Under the pieces are notes generated by a model. The model saw nothing but the letters and a program-made list of their open reading frames with translations, searched no databases and was not told where the DNA came from. DNA of 50,268 nucleotides. Origin: CAYYTU01 sp964474655. Its GTDB lineage: Bacteria > Chloroflexota > Anaerolineae > B4-G1. Shown piece by piece: positions 1 to 7,807 of the stretch; position 1 is the stretch's first letter; each line of letters begins with the position of its first letter. The DNA is taken from the NCBI GenBank assembly GCA_964474655.1, contig CAYYTU010000018.1:1-50268 (forward strand), in the 5' to 3' direction. The position numbers were made by a program, and so were the translations under genes.

Positions 1-253
1 TGCATCGCAAGACACTCTGCTTCTCCAAGAAGCGCGAATATCTGGAGTATCATCTACACCTGGTATTGGCCTACTACCACTTCGTGCTCTATCACTCCAG
101 TCTGCGGGGACCTTACCCGAACCTATCCCAACCCGTGGCGACGGCTCGCCCAAGATTTGGAGACAGCAGACACCGGCGATGTCCGCTGGGCTGACCGACC
201 ACCAGTGGACAATGGAGGAATTGTTAATGTACCAAGTACCGGCCGGGCCATAG
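1..253 (+). pseudogene. IS1-like transposase, 3' part, frameshifted
   Basis: The left edge encodes the C-terminal part of an IS1-family transposase in two frames. Frame 3 (from base 3) gives RKTLCFSKKREYLEYH and then YYHFVLYHSSLR, the usual IS1 C-terminal signature. From about base 107 the homologous reading moves to frame 2 (TLPEPIPTRGDGSPKIW, then TPAMSAGLTDHQWT) and ends at the stop at 251-253. The switch occurs at a run of G at 105-109, so one G is missing relative to an intact gene. This may be real decay or a homopolymer error. The 5' part lies outside the window. Family recognition is from memory of IS1 proteins and was not searched. Confidence 0.7.
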
Positions 254-334
254 CACCGGCCCGGACGCCGAACGGAAGATAGACGCCCATTCGCTCCAGT
301 TTCACCTGCCTGGAGCGAGAGGGAAAAGGCGTCT
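243..334. other. two hairpins after the IS1-like transposase
   Basis: CCGGGCC (243-249) pairs with GGCCCGG (258-264) across the transposase stop. A second, larger hairpin has an outer stem AGACGCC/GGCGTCT (281-287, 328-334) and an inner stem TCGCTCCAG/CTGGAGCGA (291-299, 310-318). There is no clear T-run. They could act as transcription barriers at the element's end, or belong to its terminal structure. Confidence 0.5.
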
Positions 335-513
335 ATGAGTATCTCAACAGGCTAATGTGCTGTCATAAACACATTCTTCGAGCCTCTCATAACGTCCCTT
401 TCGATTTATCTCAACTATTTAGGGACATTACCCAACACCGAATGCGGAAACAAATGGCGCGATAAACCGACGCCGAGCATTCGTTATTTTCTCAATTCGC
501 TGTAGTGTCCCAT

Positions 514-567
514 TTAACACTTCCTTAACAAGGCGTTAAATTGCTTTGAAACCCAACGTGGTAATAT
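514..567 (+). promoter_or_regulatory. Pho-box-like direct repeats and -10 element upstream of pstC
   Basis: TTAACA (514-519), TTAACA (525-530) and TTAAAT (536-541) recur with exact 5-base spacers, so the period is 11 bp. A weak fourth unit, TGAAAC, follows at 547. This matches the Bacillus PhoP box layout (TTAACA-like hexamers every 11 bp). A TAATAT -10 candidate lies at 562-567 with no recognisable -35, as expected for an activator-dependent promoter. The site precedes a phosphate-transport operon, which supports phosphate-starvation control. The rest of 254-611 has no convincing gene. Confidence 0.6.
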
Positions 568-611
568 GAAGTGTCAGTAAAGGTATGTGAAAAAAATGGA
601 GGTGCAGCTGT

Positions 612-1496
612 ATGAGACGAATCGTCGATGACGTGGTCAAATATATTTTCCTCACCAGCGCGCTGGTCTCGATCTTCGTCGTCTCCCTGATCCTGCTTTT
701 CACGCTGCAAGAGGGGTTACCGGCTTTCCAGGAAATCGGCGTGTTGCGTATGCTGACCGGCACGGTCTGGCGTCCCCAGCAAGGTCAGCTCGGCATCCTG
801 TCGATGATCGCCGGATCGATCCTGGTCACCATTGGAGCCGTCGCCCTGGGCGTGCCGCTCTCGCTGGGCGGGGCGATCTTCCTGGCGGAGGTGGCCCCGA
901 AGAGCGTGCGTGAGATTGTCCGGCCGGCGGTGGAGCTGCTGGCGGGCATCCCCTCGGTGGTCTACGGCCTGTTTGGGATGGTGGTGCTGGTGCCACTGGT
1001 GCGCAACCTGTCCATAGCCGGCAACACCGGCTTTGGGCTGCTTTCGGCCTCGATCGTGCTGGCGGTGATGATCTTGCCCACCATCACCAACATCGCCGAG
1101 GACGCTATCCGCGCGGTGCCGCAGGAGTACCGGCACGGCTCGCTGGCTCTCGGGGCCACACATTGGCAGACTATCGTGAAGGTCACGCTGCCAGCGGCCC
1201 GTTCTGGCATCGTGGCGGCCATCATCCTGGGAGTGGGGCGGGCGCTGGGTGAGACGATGGCGATGATTATGGTGATCGGCAACTCGATCCGCTTCCCGCA
1301 GCCGCTCAACGACAACCCGCTGACTCTGTTCCTCAGCCAGGCCCGCACGCTCACGGGCAACATCGCCGTCGAGATCACGTACGCCACCGGGCTGCACGAA
1401 AACGCTCTTTTCGCCACCGGGGTAGTGCTCTTCGTGCTGATCATTATTATCAACAGCACCGCGCGTATATTGATGCAGGGAGGAGTAGGAAGATGA
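612..1496 (+). CDS. pstC: phosphate ABC transporter permease PstC (copy 1)
   Basis: Inner-membrane permease subunit of the high-affinity phosphate importer PstSCAB. The 294-residue protein has a first membrane helix at about 11-31 and further hydrophobic segments. The cytoplasmic EAA loop characteristic of ABC importers is at about 161-200, with GSLALGATHWQT followed by LPAARSGI. This loop contacts the ATPase. The ATG follows a GGAGG at about 597. The gene overlaps pstA by four bases (ATGA), so translation is coupled. It lies just downstream of a Pho-box-like array. A second, diverged PstC is encoded at 6896. Which copy works with which partner cannot be read from sequence. Confidence 0.93.
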   Translation: MRRIVDDVVKYIFLTSALVSIFVVSLILLFTLQEGLPAFQEIGVLRMLTGTVWRPQQGQLGILSMIAGSILVTIGAVALGVPLSLGGAIFLAEVAPKSVREIVRPAVELLAGIPSVVYGLFGMVVLVPLVRNLSIAGNTGFGLLSASIVLAVMILPTITNIAEDAIRAVPQEYRHGSLALGATHWQTIVKVTLPAARSGIVAAIILGVGRALGETMAMIMVIGNSIRFPQPLNDNPLTLFLSQARTLTGNIAVEITYATGLHENALFATGVVLFVLIIIINSTARILMQGGVGR

Positions 1497-2482
1497 GCGA
1501 TGGGAAGATCGCCGCGAAGGACGTGCCGCTGCTCGGCCTGGTAAGACAGGCCCTCGCAAACAGCGAGGGCGCCTCGGAGGAAGGGACGAACCTGGCCCGC
1601 CGCCACCTCATCCAGCAAGTGGCCTTTGGGCTGTTGTGGCTTTCTGGCCTCACGGCCGTGGCCGTGTTGCTGGCCATCGTGGGCTACATCCTGGTGCAGG
1701 GCGCTCGGGTGGTCAATCTCGAGTTCCTGTTGACGCCTCCCAAGGGCGGGTTGACCGGGGAGGCCGTGGGCGGGATGTCGACCACCATCATCTCCACCTT
1801 CTATCTGGTCTTCTGGGTGATCGTTATCGCCGGGCCGCTGGGCGTGATGGCCGCGATCTATCTGGTGGAGTACGCCGAGGAGGTAGAGGGGCAGACCGGG
1901 CTGATCCCCTTCTTGGTGAGCGTGGTCCGCTTCGCGGTGGAGATTCTGGCCGGCGTGCCGTCGATCATCTTCGGCCTCTTTGGCTACGCCCTCTTCGTCT
2001 CCGCCAAGGCGCTGGGCTGGAGCTTCTCCCTGCGCTCGGCGGCCGTCACCGGGGCTTGCCTGGTGTTGCCGGTCATCATCCGCGCCAGCGAGGAGGCGAT
2101 CAAGGCCGTGCCCGCATCCTACCGCCGCGGCAGCCTGGCGCTGGGCGCCACCAAGTGGCAGACGATCTGGAAAGTAGTTCTGCCCGTCGCCGCGCCGGGC
2201 ATCATCACCGGCATCGTGCTCAGCGTGGGACGGGTGGTGAGTGAGACGGCCGTCTTCTTCGTCACCTTCGGAGGCGGCGTCCGCGCGCCGGATACGCTCT
2301 TCGATCTGGGCGCACCGGGCCGCTCGATGGCGCTCCACGTCTACTACCTGGCGATGGAGACCCGTGCCTTCGATAAAGCGATGGGCACCGGAGCAGTTTT
2401 GATCCTGACGATTATTCTGATCAATCTATTTATCAATATCCTCTCACACCGCCTGACCGCCAATCTGAAAGGGAGATGCTAA
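1493..2482 (+). CDS. pstA: phosphate ABC transporter permease PstA (copy 1)
   Basis: Second permease subunit of the Pst phosphate importer. At 329 residues it is longer than usual because of a soluble N-terminal extension of about 40 residues before the first membrane helix (about 44-66). The EAA loop is at about 199-238 (ASEEAIKAVPASYRRGSLAL and then GATKWQT). It starts inside the pstC stop (ATGA) and ends directly before the pstB ATG, so pstC, pstA and pstB are one coupled unit. The role of the N-terminal extension is unknown; it is absent from copy 2 at 7807. Confidence 0.93.
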   Translation: MSDGKIAAKDVPLLGLVRQALANSEGASEEGTNLARRHLIQQVAFGLLWLSGLTAVAVLLAIVGYILVQGARVVNLEFLLTPPKGGLTGEAVGGMSTTIISTFYLVFWVIVIAGPLGVMAAIYLVEYAEEVEGQTGLIPFLVSVVRFAVEILAGVPSIIFGLFGYALFVSAKALGWSFSLRSAAVTGACLVLPVIIRASEEAIKAVPASYRRGSLALGATKWQTIWKVVLPVAAPGIITGIVLSVGRVVSETAVFFVTFGGGVRAPDTLFDLGAPGRSMALHVYYLAMETRAFDKAMGTGAVLILTIILINLFINILSHRLTANLKGRC

Positions 2483-3259
2483 ATGGAGTTTACGGACGTA
2501 AAGTTGGAGACGGAAAACTATAATATGTACTATGGGGAGTTTCAAGCCTTGCGGGATGTGACGATTCAGATCCCCAAAAATCACATCACGGCCATCATCG
2601 GACCGTCGGGATGCGGCAAGAGCACGTTCTTGCGCACCTTCAACCGTATGAACGACCTGATCGCTGGCACGTCGGTGGAGGGCCAGGTGCTGATCGACGA
2701 CCGCAACGTCTTCCAGATGGACCCGGTCGATCTGCGGCACTGCGTGGGGATGGTCTTCCAACGGCCCAACCCCTTCCCCAAATCGATCTTCGATAACGTG
2801 GCCTACGGGCCGCGCGCCATCGGGCTCCGGGATCGATCCAGGCTAGCCGAGCTGGTGGAGAAGAGCTTGCGCAATGCCGCGCTCTGGGACGAGGTAAAGG
2901 GTGATCTAAACAAATCGGCGCTGGAGCTTTCTGGCGGGCAACAGCAGCGGCTCTGCATCGCCCGCGCGCTGGCCGTGGAGCCGGATGTGATCCTGATGGA
3001 CGAGCCGGCCTCGGCTCTGGACCCGGTGGCCACCTTGCGCATTGAGGAGCTGATCCAGAACCTGAAGCAACACTACACCATCGTGATCGTGACTCACAAT
3101 ATGCAGCAGGCAGCTCGAGCCTCGGACTACACGGCTTTCTTTATGATGGACAAAGAGGACCGCGCCGGCTACCTGGTGGAGTATGGACCCACTAACCGCC
3201 TCTTCACCAACCCGCAGAATGATCTGACGGAACGCTACATCACCGGGCGGTTCGGCTAA
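2483..3259 (+). CDS. pstB: phosphate ABC transporter ATP-binding protein PstB
   Basis: ATPase that powers phosphate import. The 258-residue protein has all nucleotide-binding elements: Walker A GPSGCGKST (40-48), Q-loop around FQRPNPFP (92-99), signature LSGGQQQR (149-156), Walker B ILMDEP (170-175) and switch histidine H205 in VTHN. The length is typical of the family. The ATG immediately follows the pstA stop, with GGGAG just upstream. This is the only PstB in the window although there are two PstC/PstA pairs, so it may energise both. Confidence 0.96.
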   Translation: MEFTDVKLETENYNMYYGEFQALRDVTIQIPKNHITAIIGPSGCGKSTFLRTFNRMNDLIAGTSVEGQVLIDDRNVFQMDPVDLRHCVGMVFQRPNPFPKSIFDNVAYGPRAIGLRDRSRLAELVEKSLRNAALWDEVKGDLNKSALELSGGQQQRLCIARALAVEPDVILMDEPASALDPVATLRIEELIQNLKQHYTIVIVTHNMQQAARASDYTAFFMMDKEDRAGYLVEYGPTNRLFTNPQNDLTERYITGRFG

Positions 3260-3347
3260 AACGTATCGTGTATTGCTTATTGCGTAAAACGGAACACGCG
3301 ACGGGGAGCGTACCAATAAGCCTCCCCTCAATTAGTCTGAGGAGACA

Positions 3348-3788
3348 ATGATGAGGCAACCGAAAGTCTTGTTCCTCTGCAGCGAAAACCGGGCTCGCAG
3401 CCAGATGGCCGAGGCATTTCTGCGCAAATACGCCGATGATCAGTTCGACGTCTACAGTGCCGGCCTGGAGCCATCGCCGATCCATCCCTACGTCTACCAG
3501 GTGATGGAAGAGGTGGGGCTCAATCTGGAGGATCATTACGCCAAAGGCGTGGACGACTTTTTGAACAAGATGTACTTTGGCATTCTGATCACCGTCTGCT
3601 CCAAGGCCGAGGAGAGATGCCCGATCTTCCCCGGGCTGGGCGAACGCCACTACTGGCCCATCGAGGATCCGGTGGCGTTCCAGGGCACTGTGGAGGAGAA
3701 ACTGGATAAATTCCGCCAGGTAAGGGACGCGATCGAACGCCGCGTGCTGGACTGGTTGGATAGGAGAGGAAAAAGCGAATCCAAATGA
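3348..3788 (+). CDS. arsenate reductase-like / low-molecular-weight phosphatase family protein, copy 1
   Basis: Small cytoplasmic protein of the thioredoxin-linked ArsC / LMW tyrosine phosphatase fold. It has the CX5R phosphate-binding loop CSENRARSQ (C11, R17), a second Cys pair C84 and C91 in the place of the ArsC redox triad, and the DP loop Asp near 107. The P-loop is atypical (SENRA instead of TGNSA), so its activity may differ from copy 2. A GAGGAGA site precedes the ATG at 3348; a second in-frame ATG follows at 3351. The gene overlaps the next arsC by ATGA. Its place in the pst operon suggests detoxification of arsenate taken up with phosphate, but a phosphatase role is not excluded. 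Confidence 0.8.
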   Translation: MMRQPKVLFLCSENRARSQMAEAFLRKYADDQFDVYSAGLEPSPIHPYVYQVMEEVGLNLEDHYAKGVDDFLNKMYFGILITVCSKAEERCPIFPGLGERHYWPIEDPVAFQGTVEEKLDKFRQVRDAIERRVLDWLDRRGKSESK

Positions 3789-4237
3789 AAGAGAAGAAAG
3801 AAGTTCTGTTCCTTTGCACCGGTAACTCGGCCCGGAGCCAGATGGCCGAGGGGCTGGTCAATCACCTCCTGAGCGACCGCTGGAAGGCTTCCTCAGCCGG
3901 TACGGAGCCTTCTGGCTACGTCCACCCCCTGGCCGTAGAAGCGATGTCCGAGCTGGGGATCGATATCTCAGGACAGCGCTCCAAGTCGACGGAGGAGTTC
4001 CGCGACGCTGAGTTCGATGTGGTCATCACCGTCTGCGACAACGCAGCGGAGAACTGCCCCCTCTGGCTCGGCCGGGGTAAGCGTGAACATCTGGGGTTCC
4101 CGGACCCGGCCGCCGCCGAGGGCAGCCCAGAAGAACGCCTGGACGTATTCCGACGTGTGCGGGACGGGCTCCGCGAGGCGATCTTCTCCTACCTGGACCA
4201 ACACACACCATCAGAAGGAGGACCGCATGCCCCGTGA
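3785..4237 (+). CDS. arsC: thioredoxin-type arsenate reductase ArsC, copy 2
   Basis: Reduces arsenate to arsenite using a Cys relay recycled by thioredoxin. The canonical P-loop CTGNSARSQ (C11-R17), the pair C84 and C91 (CDNAAENC) and Asp107 in the FPDP loop are all present, matching the S. aureus-type ArsC triad. It has 150 residues. The start overlaps the previous gene (ATGA), and the 3' end overlaps phoU by 11 bases. No arsenite pump (arsB/acr3) or arsR is visible nearby. The catalytic set is complete, so arsenate reductase is the better call; a plain LMW phosphatase is less likely. Confidence 0.85.
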   Translation: MKEKKEVLFLCTGNSARSQMAEGLVNHLLSDRWKASSAGTEPSGYVHPLAVEAMSELGIDISGQRSKSTEEFRDAEFDVVITVCDNAAENCPLWLGRGKREHLGFPDPAAAEGSPEERLDVFRRVRDGLREAIFSYLDQHTPSEGGPHAP

Positions 4238-4910
4238 AGGCTTCGATCAGGAGTTGCAACGCTTACAAGACGAGGTTCTGGCTCTGAGCAGCATGGTGGA
4301 AAGCGCCATTACGGCTTCGGTCAACGCACTGGAGCAGCGCGATTTGGAAAGGTCCAAACACCTGATCGCCCAGGATGGCCTGATCAACGAACGGCGCTTC
4401 GAGCTGGAGGCCGATGCCCTGGCCCTCATCGCCACGCAGCAGCCGATGGCCCGCGATCTGCGCACCATCGCTGCTGTGCTGGACATCACCGGGGAGCTGG
4501 AGCGCATCGGCGACTACGCCAAAGGCATCGCCAAGATCAACCTGATGATTGGAGAGGAGCGTTTCGTCAAGCCCCTCACCAATGTCAACGTGATGGCGGA
4601 CAAGGCACGCGATATGCTCCACCAGGCCCTGGAGGCTTTCGTGCGGCGAGATACCACACTGGCCCGCGCGATTCCCGATCAAGACGACCAGGTGGATGCG
4701 CTCTATAACCGCGTCTACCGCGCGTCGATCGACCTGATTATGGACGATCCGGCGCAGATCGACCAGGCTAACTACCTGCTCTGGGTCGCTCACAATCTGG
4801 AACGTGCAGCCGACCGCGTGACCAACATCTGCGAGCGGGTGATCTTCACCGTCACCGGCGAGCTGGTGGAAATGGACGTCGAAAGCTCAGGGGTCGAAAG
4901 TCTGAAGTAA
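4227..4910 (+). CDS. phoU: phosphate-signalling regulator PhoU
   Basis: PhoU links the Pst transporter to the phosphate two-component system and damps uptake. The predicted protein has 227 residues and is all-helical with two PhoU repeats. Each repeat has the family's acidic metal-binding pattern, for example ELERIGDYAKGI in the first and NLERAADRVTNI in the second. I chose the ATG at 4227 because AAGGAGG stands at 4215-4221 inside the arsC end. A longer upstream reading would run through arsC. It is the last gene of the pstCAB-arsC-arsC-phoU unit. No phoR/phoB pair is in the window. Confidence 0.92.
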   Translation: MPREGFDQELQRLQDEVLALSSMVESAITASVNALEQRDLERSKHLIAQDGLINERRFELEADALALIATQQPMARDLRTIAAVLDITGELERIGDYAKGIAKINLMIGEERFVKPLTNVNVMADKARDMLHQALEAFVRRDTTLARAIPDQDDQVDALYNRVYRASIDLIMDDPAQIDQANYLLWVAHNLERAADRVTNICERVIFTVTGELVEMDVESSGVESLK

Positions 4911-5335
4911 CCGCCTCCTTCTCCCTCATACACAACTTATGCCCCCCCGCCGACAGCCAACCTTGCCGAGACCAGCACGCAGGGTCATAACCTACGTGCT
5001 TCTCGGGTTTCGAAGCAGGTCGCCCAGCAAAAATGTCCTCAAGGCCGTAGGGCGTGCTTAGGCGTGAACAAGGCAAACGAAGCTGGGGTTGACACGCTCG
5101 ATAAACGTGACCGTAGGCAATCGAATGCGTCCGGGCAACCCTAGAATCGCTTCGTCTGCCCTTCCCCCTTCCCTACTTGACACACTTGCTTCATTGTGAT
5201 ACAACTTACACTCGCCCTGGATACTGACATGCTTTTTTTATGATTAAACAAGCCTACTTCCAGCACCTTCCTGCGTCTGACGCACCCTCGCTCTGCCATA
5301 CCGATGAAACAACACATCTCAGGTGGTTCTGAGTA
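4911..5335. other. non-coding region between phoU and pstS
   Basis: No credible gene is seen in these 425 bases. The right part carries the promoter at 5177-5205. No TTAACA direct repeats like those before pstC were found, so pstS may be expressed differently from the first operon. Confidence 0.5.
5177..5205 (+). promoter_or_regulatory. sigma-A promoter of pstS
   Basis: TTGACA (5177-5182) is followed after 17 bases by TACAAC (5200-5205), preceded by an extended -10 TGA (5197-5199). The consensus -35 and extended -10 suggest a strong vegetative promoter. The leader to the pstS ATG would be about 125 bases. Confidence 0.6.
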
Positions 5336-6286
5336 ATGGAATACCCTCTCACCGAGACGCAAGCCCGCACAACGAAGCTGCGCAGATATGGTACTCATTT
5401 CGCGCGATGGGCGCTGATTGGCCTGCTGCTGCTTAGCCCCATAGCAATAGCGGTGGGCTGCGGGAATGGAGGATCATCGGGCACGGCAGACGAAAGTAGC
5501 GACAAGGCCAAAATCATCGAGAACAAGGGCTCCGACACTCTGGTCAACCTGGCCCTGGCCTGGGCAGAGAAGTATATGGAGACTCATCCCAACGTCCGTC
5601 TTTCCGTCACCGGCGGTGGTTCCGGCACCGGCATCGCAGCGTTGATCAACGGCACCGTCGATATCGCCAACGCCTCGCGGGATGTGAAACCAGAGGAGAT
5701 TGAGGCCGCTGAGCAGAACGGTATCTCCCCGGTCGAGTTCGTCGTAGCCCGGGACGCCATCGCCGTCGTCGTCCACCCCTCCAATCCGGTAGACAGCCTC
5801 ACCCTGCACCAGATATCCGATATTTACACCCGAAAGATCACCAACTGGCGCGAGGTAGGCGGCGAAGATCGCCCCATCGTGCTGCTTTCCCGTGAATCCA
5901 ACTCCGGGACCTATGTCTACTTCCTAGAGAACGTGGTGCGGGTGGGCGACGAGGATAGTGACCTGCTCTTCTCGCCTGATACCTTGCTGATGCCCTCCTC
6001 GGAGGGGATCAGCAGCGAGGTGCGTCAGAACCCTAACGCCATCGGCTACGACGGGCTGGGTTACGTCACACACGACCAGAAGATGATCGCCGTGGCCCAG
6101 GATGCCGAAGGGCCTTACGTCTTGCCTTCGGTAGAGACAGTCAACGACGGCTCCTACCCGATCGCGCGTCCACTCTATATGTACACCGCTGGCGAGCCCA
6201 CCGGACAGGTCGAGGATTATCTGACGTGGGTGCGGGGCGAGGGGCAGAAAGTGGTGCCGGAATTGGGATTCGTGCCCTTGGAATAA
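5336..6286 (+). CDS. pstS: phosphate-binding lipoprotein PstS
   Basis: Extracellular solute-binding protein that captures phosphate for the Pst permease. It begins with a basic stretch and a hydrophobic signal (about 24-41) ending in a lipobox at AVGC, giving lipid-anchored Cys42. Phosphate-binding segments of the family are visible: GGGSGTG (93-99) and SRESNSGTY (185-193). It has 316 residues. The ATG at 5336 has only a weak ribosome site (AGGTGG). A dispersed repeat begins three bases after the stop. The gene lies upstream of pstC2-pstA2, but 609 bases separate it from them, so co-transcription is uncertain. Confidence 0.93.
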   Translation: MEYPLTETQARTTKLRRYGTHFARWALIGLLLLSPIAIAVGCGNGGSSGTADESSDKAKIIENKGSDTLVNLALAWAEKYMETHPNVRLSVTGGGSGTGIAALINGTVDIANASRDVKPEEIEAAEQNGISPVEFVVARDAIAVVVHPSNPVDSLTLHQISDIYTRKITNWREVGGEDRPIVLLSRESNSGTYVYFLENVVRVGDEDSDLLFSPDTLLMPSSEGISSEVRQNPNAIGYDGLGYVTHDQKMIAVAQDAEGPYVLPSVETVNDGSYPIARPLYMYTAGEPTGQVEDYLTWVRGEGQKVVPELGFVPLE

Positions 6287-6288
6287 CA

Positions 6289-6335
6289 TACAACGAGACT
6301 TCAGTGAAGTTGATTCTTTGATGGTCATCCTGAGC
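6289..6335 (+). repeat. dispersed palindromic repeat, copy A left half
   Basis: It starts TACAACGAG and ends GTCATCCTGAGC, as in copies B (8681) and C (16368). The right half is found 353 bases further on at 6689, so this copy is split by an insertion. Confidence 0.7.
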
Positions 6336-6688
6336 GACCACGGCTTTGTGGGTGCCACTGATGGCCAAGTCAAGTCCAATCGTGCGCATAATTCACCTCC
6401 TGAAACTAAGTGCTGCCTTGCGATAACGACGAGAAGGTCGGAATTAAGCCCAGTCCCAAGCTTGCCGCTGATAAGGGCTGTCTCTCAAGGACACCCCAAT
6501 GTCCCCAATAGGGTCGGTACCTGGGCGAGTATGACATTCTCAGGATAGAGGCCGCTAGGCGCCTCAGCTTGTCGATAGTCAACTCCGACCCGCCCAAGTA
6601 CCAACCATACTGCGAAGGCTATTTGCTGTCAACCGCTATTCGTGTTGTTAAAGTCCAAATTCACTATGAATCTACGTAACAGTATACA
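6336..6688 (-). mobile_element. IS110-like element remnant: transposase N-terminus plus upstream non-coding end
   Basis: Read on the minus strand, an ATG at 6389 preceded by AGGAGGTGAATT opens MRTIGLDLAISGTHKAVVA. This resembles the N-terminus of IS110-family (DEDD) transposases. After about 19 codons the frame runs into the dispersed repeat at 6335, so the rest of the transposase is lost. The roughly 300 bases upstream (6390-6688) have no supported gene and match the size expected for the non-coding end of an IS110 element. They contain a small hairpin GGACA/TGTCC (6489-6504). The fragment exactly separates the two halves of repeat copy A. The family call rests on a short match. Confidence 0.5.
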
Positions 6689-6721
6689 AGCCTGTCGAAG
6701 GATGACGACTTGGCGAAAATC
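6689..6721 (+). repeat. dispersed palindromic repeat, copy A right half
   Basis: AAGCCTGTCGAAGGATGACG and the following CTTGGCGAAAATC match the right part of copy B (8749-8782). Bases 6722-6895 further right hold two small hairpins, including AGCCAGA/TCTGGCT (6776-6782, 6786-6792), and no gene. Confidence 0.7.
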
Positions 6722-6895
6722 GCACTCTTCGACAGACTCGTCGAAGTCTCATTGTGGTGATAAAACCATAACCTCAGCCAGATTGTCTGGCTATCTGTCC
6801 GCTCACATTGGGCTTGCACCAGGCGCAGCTGCGGGAACAGACCTTGTCAGGCCACCAGCCATTGGACCATACCAGCGTTTCACAGGAGATACGCT

Positions 6896-7807
6896 TTGAT
6901 TGAGGATGACATTTTGAAAAACGGTCAACCGCGCCGAGTCGAGTTTCTCATTGAGGCCCTCATCCGCGTGTTAGGCTTCTCGGCCATTGGATTCGTGGCG
7001 CTCATTTTCTTCTTCCTGTTGCGCGAAGGGGTGCCCGCCTTCCTCAAGGTGTCGCTACCAAATTTGTTCGGGACGCAATGGTATCCCACGTTTGATCTCT
7101 TTGGCACCCTGCCGCTAATCTTAGGCTCCTTGCTGGTAACTGTGACGGCTATCGCCATCGCCCTCCCGCTGGGCGTGACCACGGCCGTCTTCGTGCGCGA
7201 GGTGGCGCCCAGCTGGACGCGCGAAATTCTCAAGCCGATGATCGAAGTGCTGGCCGGCATCCCCTCGGTGGTATTGGGCTTCTTCGGCATGACGCTGGTA
7301 GCGCCCTTCATCCGCCAAACGCTGGGCACGCCGACCGGCTTGACCGCCTTCACCGGCGCGATCCTGCTGGCGTATATGTCCCTGCCCACGATTATCAGCG
7401 TGGCGGAGGATGCACTAGACGCGGTGCCCAGCTCTTACCGCAACGCGGCCCTGGCGCTGGGAGCCACAAAATGGGAGACCATCTGGCGCGTGGTGGTGCC
7501 AGCCGCCCGCTCTGGCATCGTCACAGCGGTGATGCTGGGGCTGGGGCGGGCCATCGGCGAGACGATGGCGGTGATGATGGTGACGGGAAACGCTGCCCGT
7601 ATGCCCGTCACGTTCGATTCGCTCTTCCGGCCCGCACGCACGATGACGGCGACCGTAGCCGCCGAGATGGGTGAGGTCGCTCAGGGCAGCGTCCATTACC
7701 ACGTGTTGTTCGGCATTGGCCTGATTCTCTTCGTCATAACGTTTCTCATCAACTTGACCGCCGCCGTGACGATCTTCAAGAAACGGCGACAAGGAGGGCT
7801 ACGCTGA
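6896..7807 (+). CDS. pstC: phosphate ABC transporter permease PstC (copy 2)
   Basis: Second PstC-type permease, 303 residues, clearly diverged from the copy at 612. It has an N-terminal helix at about 24-44 and a conserved EAA loop (SYRNAALALGATKWET and then VPAARSGI). The start is TTG at 6896, chosen because CAGGAGAT lies seven bases upstream; no better ATG is in frame. The stop overlaps the pstA2 ATG by one base (TGATG). No pstB follows, so the pair must either share the PstB encoded at 2483 or use an ATPase encoded elsewhere. Confidence 0.9.
   Translation: MIEDDILKNGQPRRVEFLIEALIRVLGFSAIGFVALIFFFLLREGVPAFLKVSLPNLFGTQWYPTFDLFGTLPLILGSLLVTVTAIAIALPLGVTTAVFVREVAPSWTREILKPMIEVLAGIPSVVLGFFGMTLVAPFIRQTLGTPTGLTAFTGAILLAYMSLPTIISVAEDALDAVPSSYRNAALALGATKWETIWRVVVPAARSGIVTAVMLGLGRAIGETMAVMMVTGNAARMPVTFDSLFRPARTMTATVAAEMGEVAQGSVHYHVLFGIGLILFVITFLINLTAAVTIFKKRRQGGLR

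Noticed and set aside
717..1559. Long antisense and alternate-frame readings over pst, polA, tldD, moa and other genes
   Set aside because: They are shadows of GC-rich coding genes: rich in Arg, Gly and His, without motifs or ribosome sites.
5089..5094. TTGACA at 5089 as a second pstS promoter
   Set aside because: No acceptable -10 at 16-18 bases downstream.
6406..6597. 63-codon minus-strand reading in the IS110-like fragment
   Set aside because: It lies where the non-coding end is expected and resembles no transposase segment.
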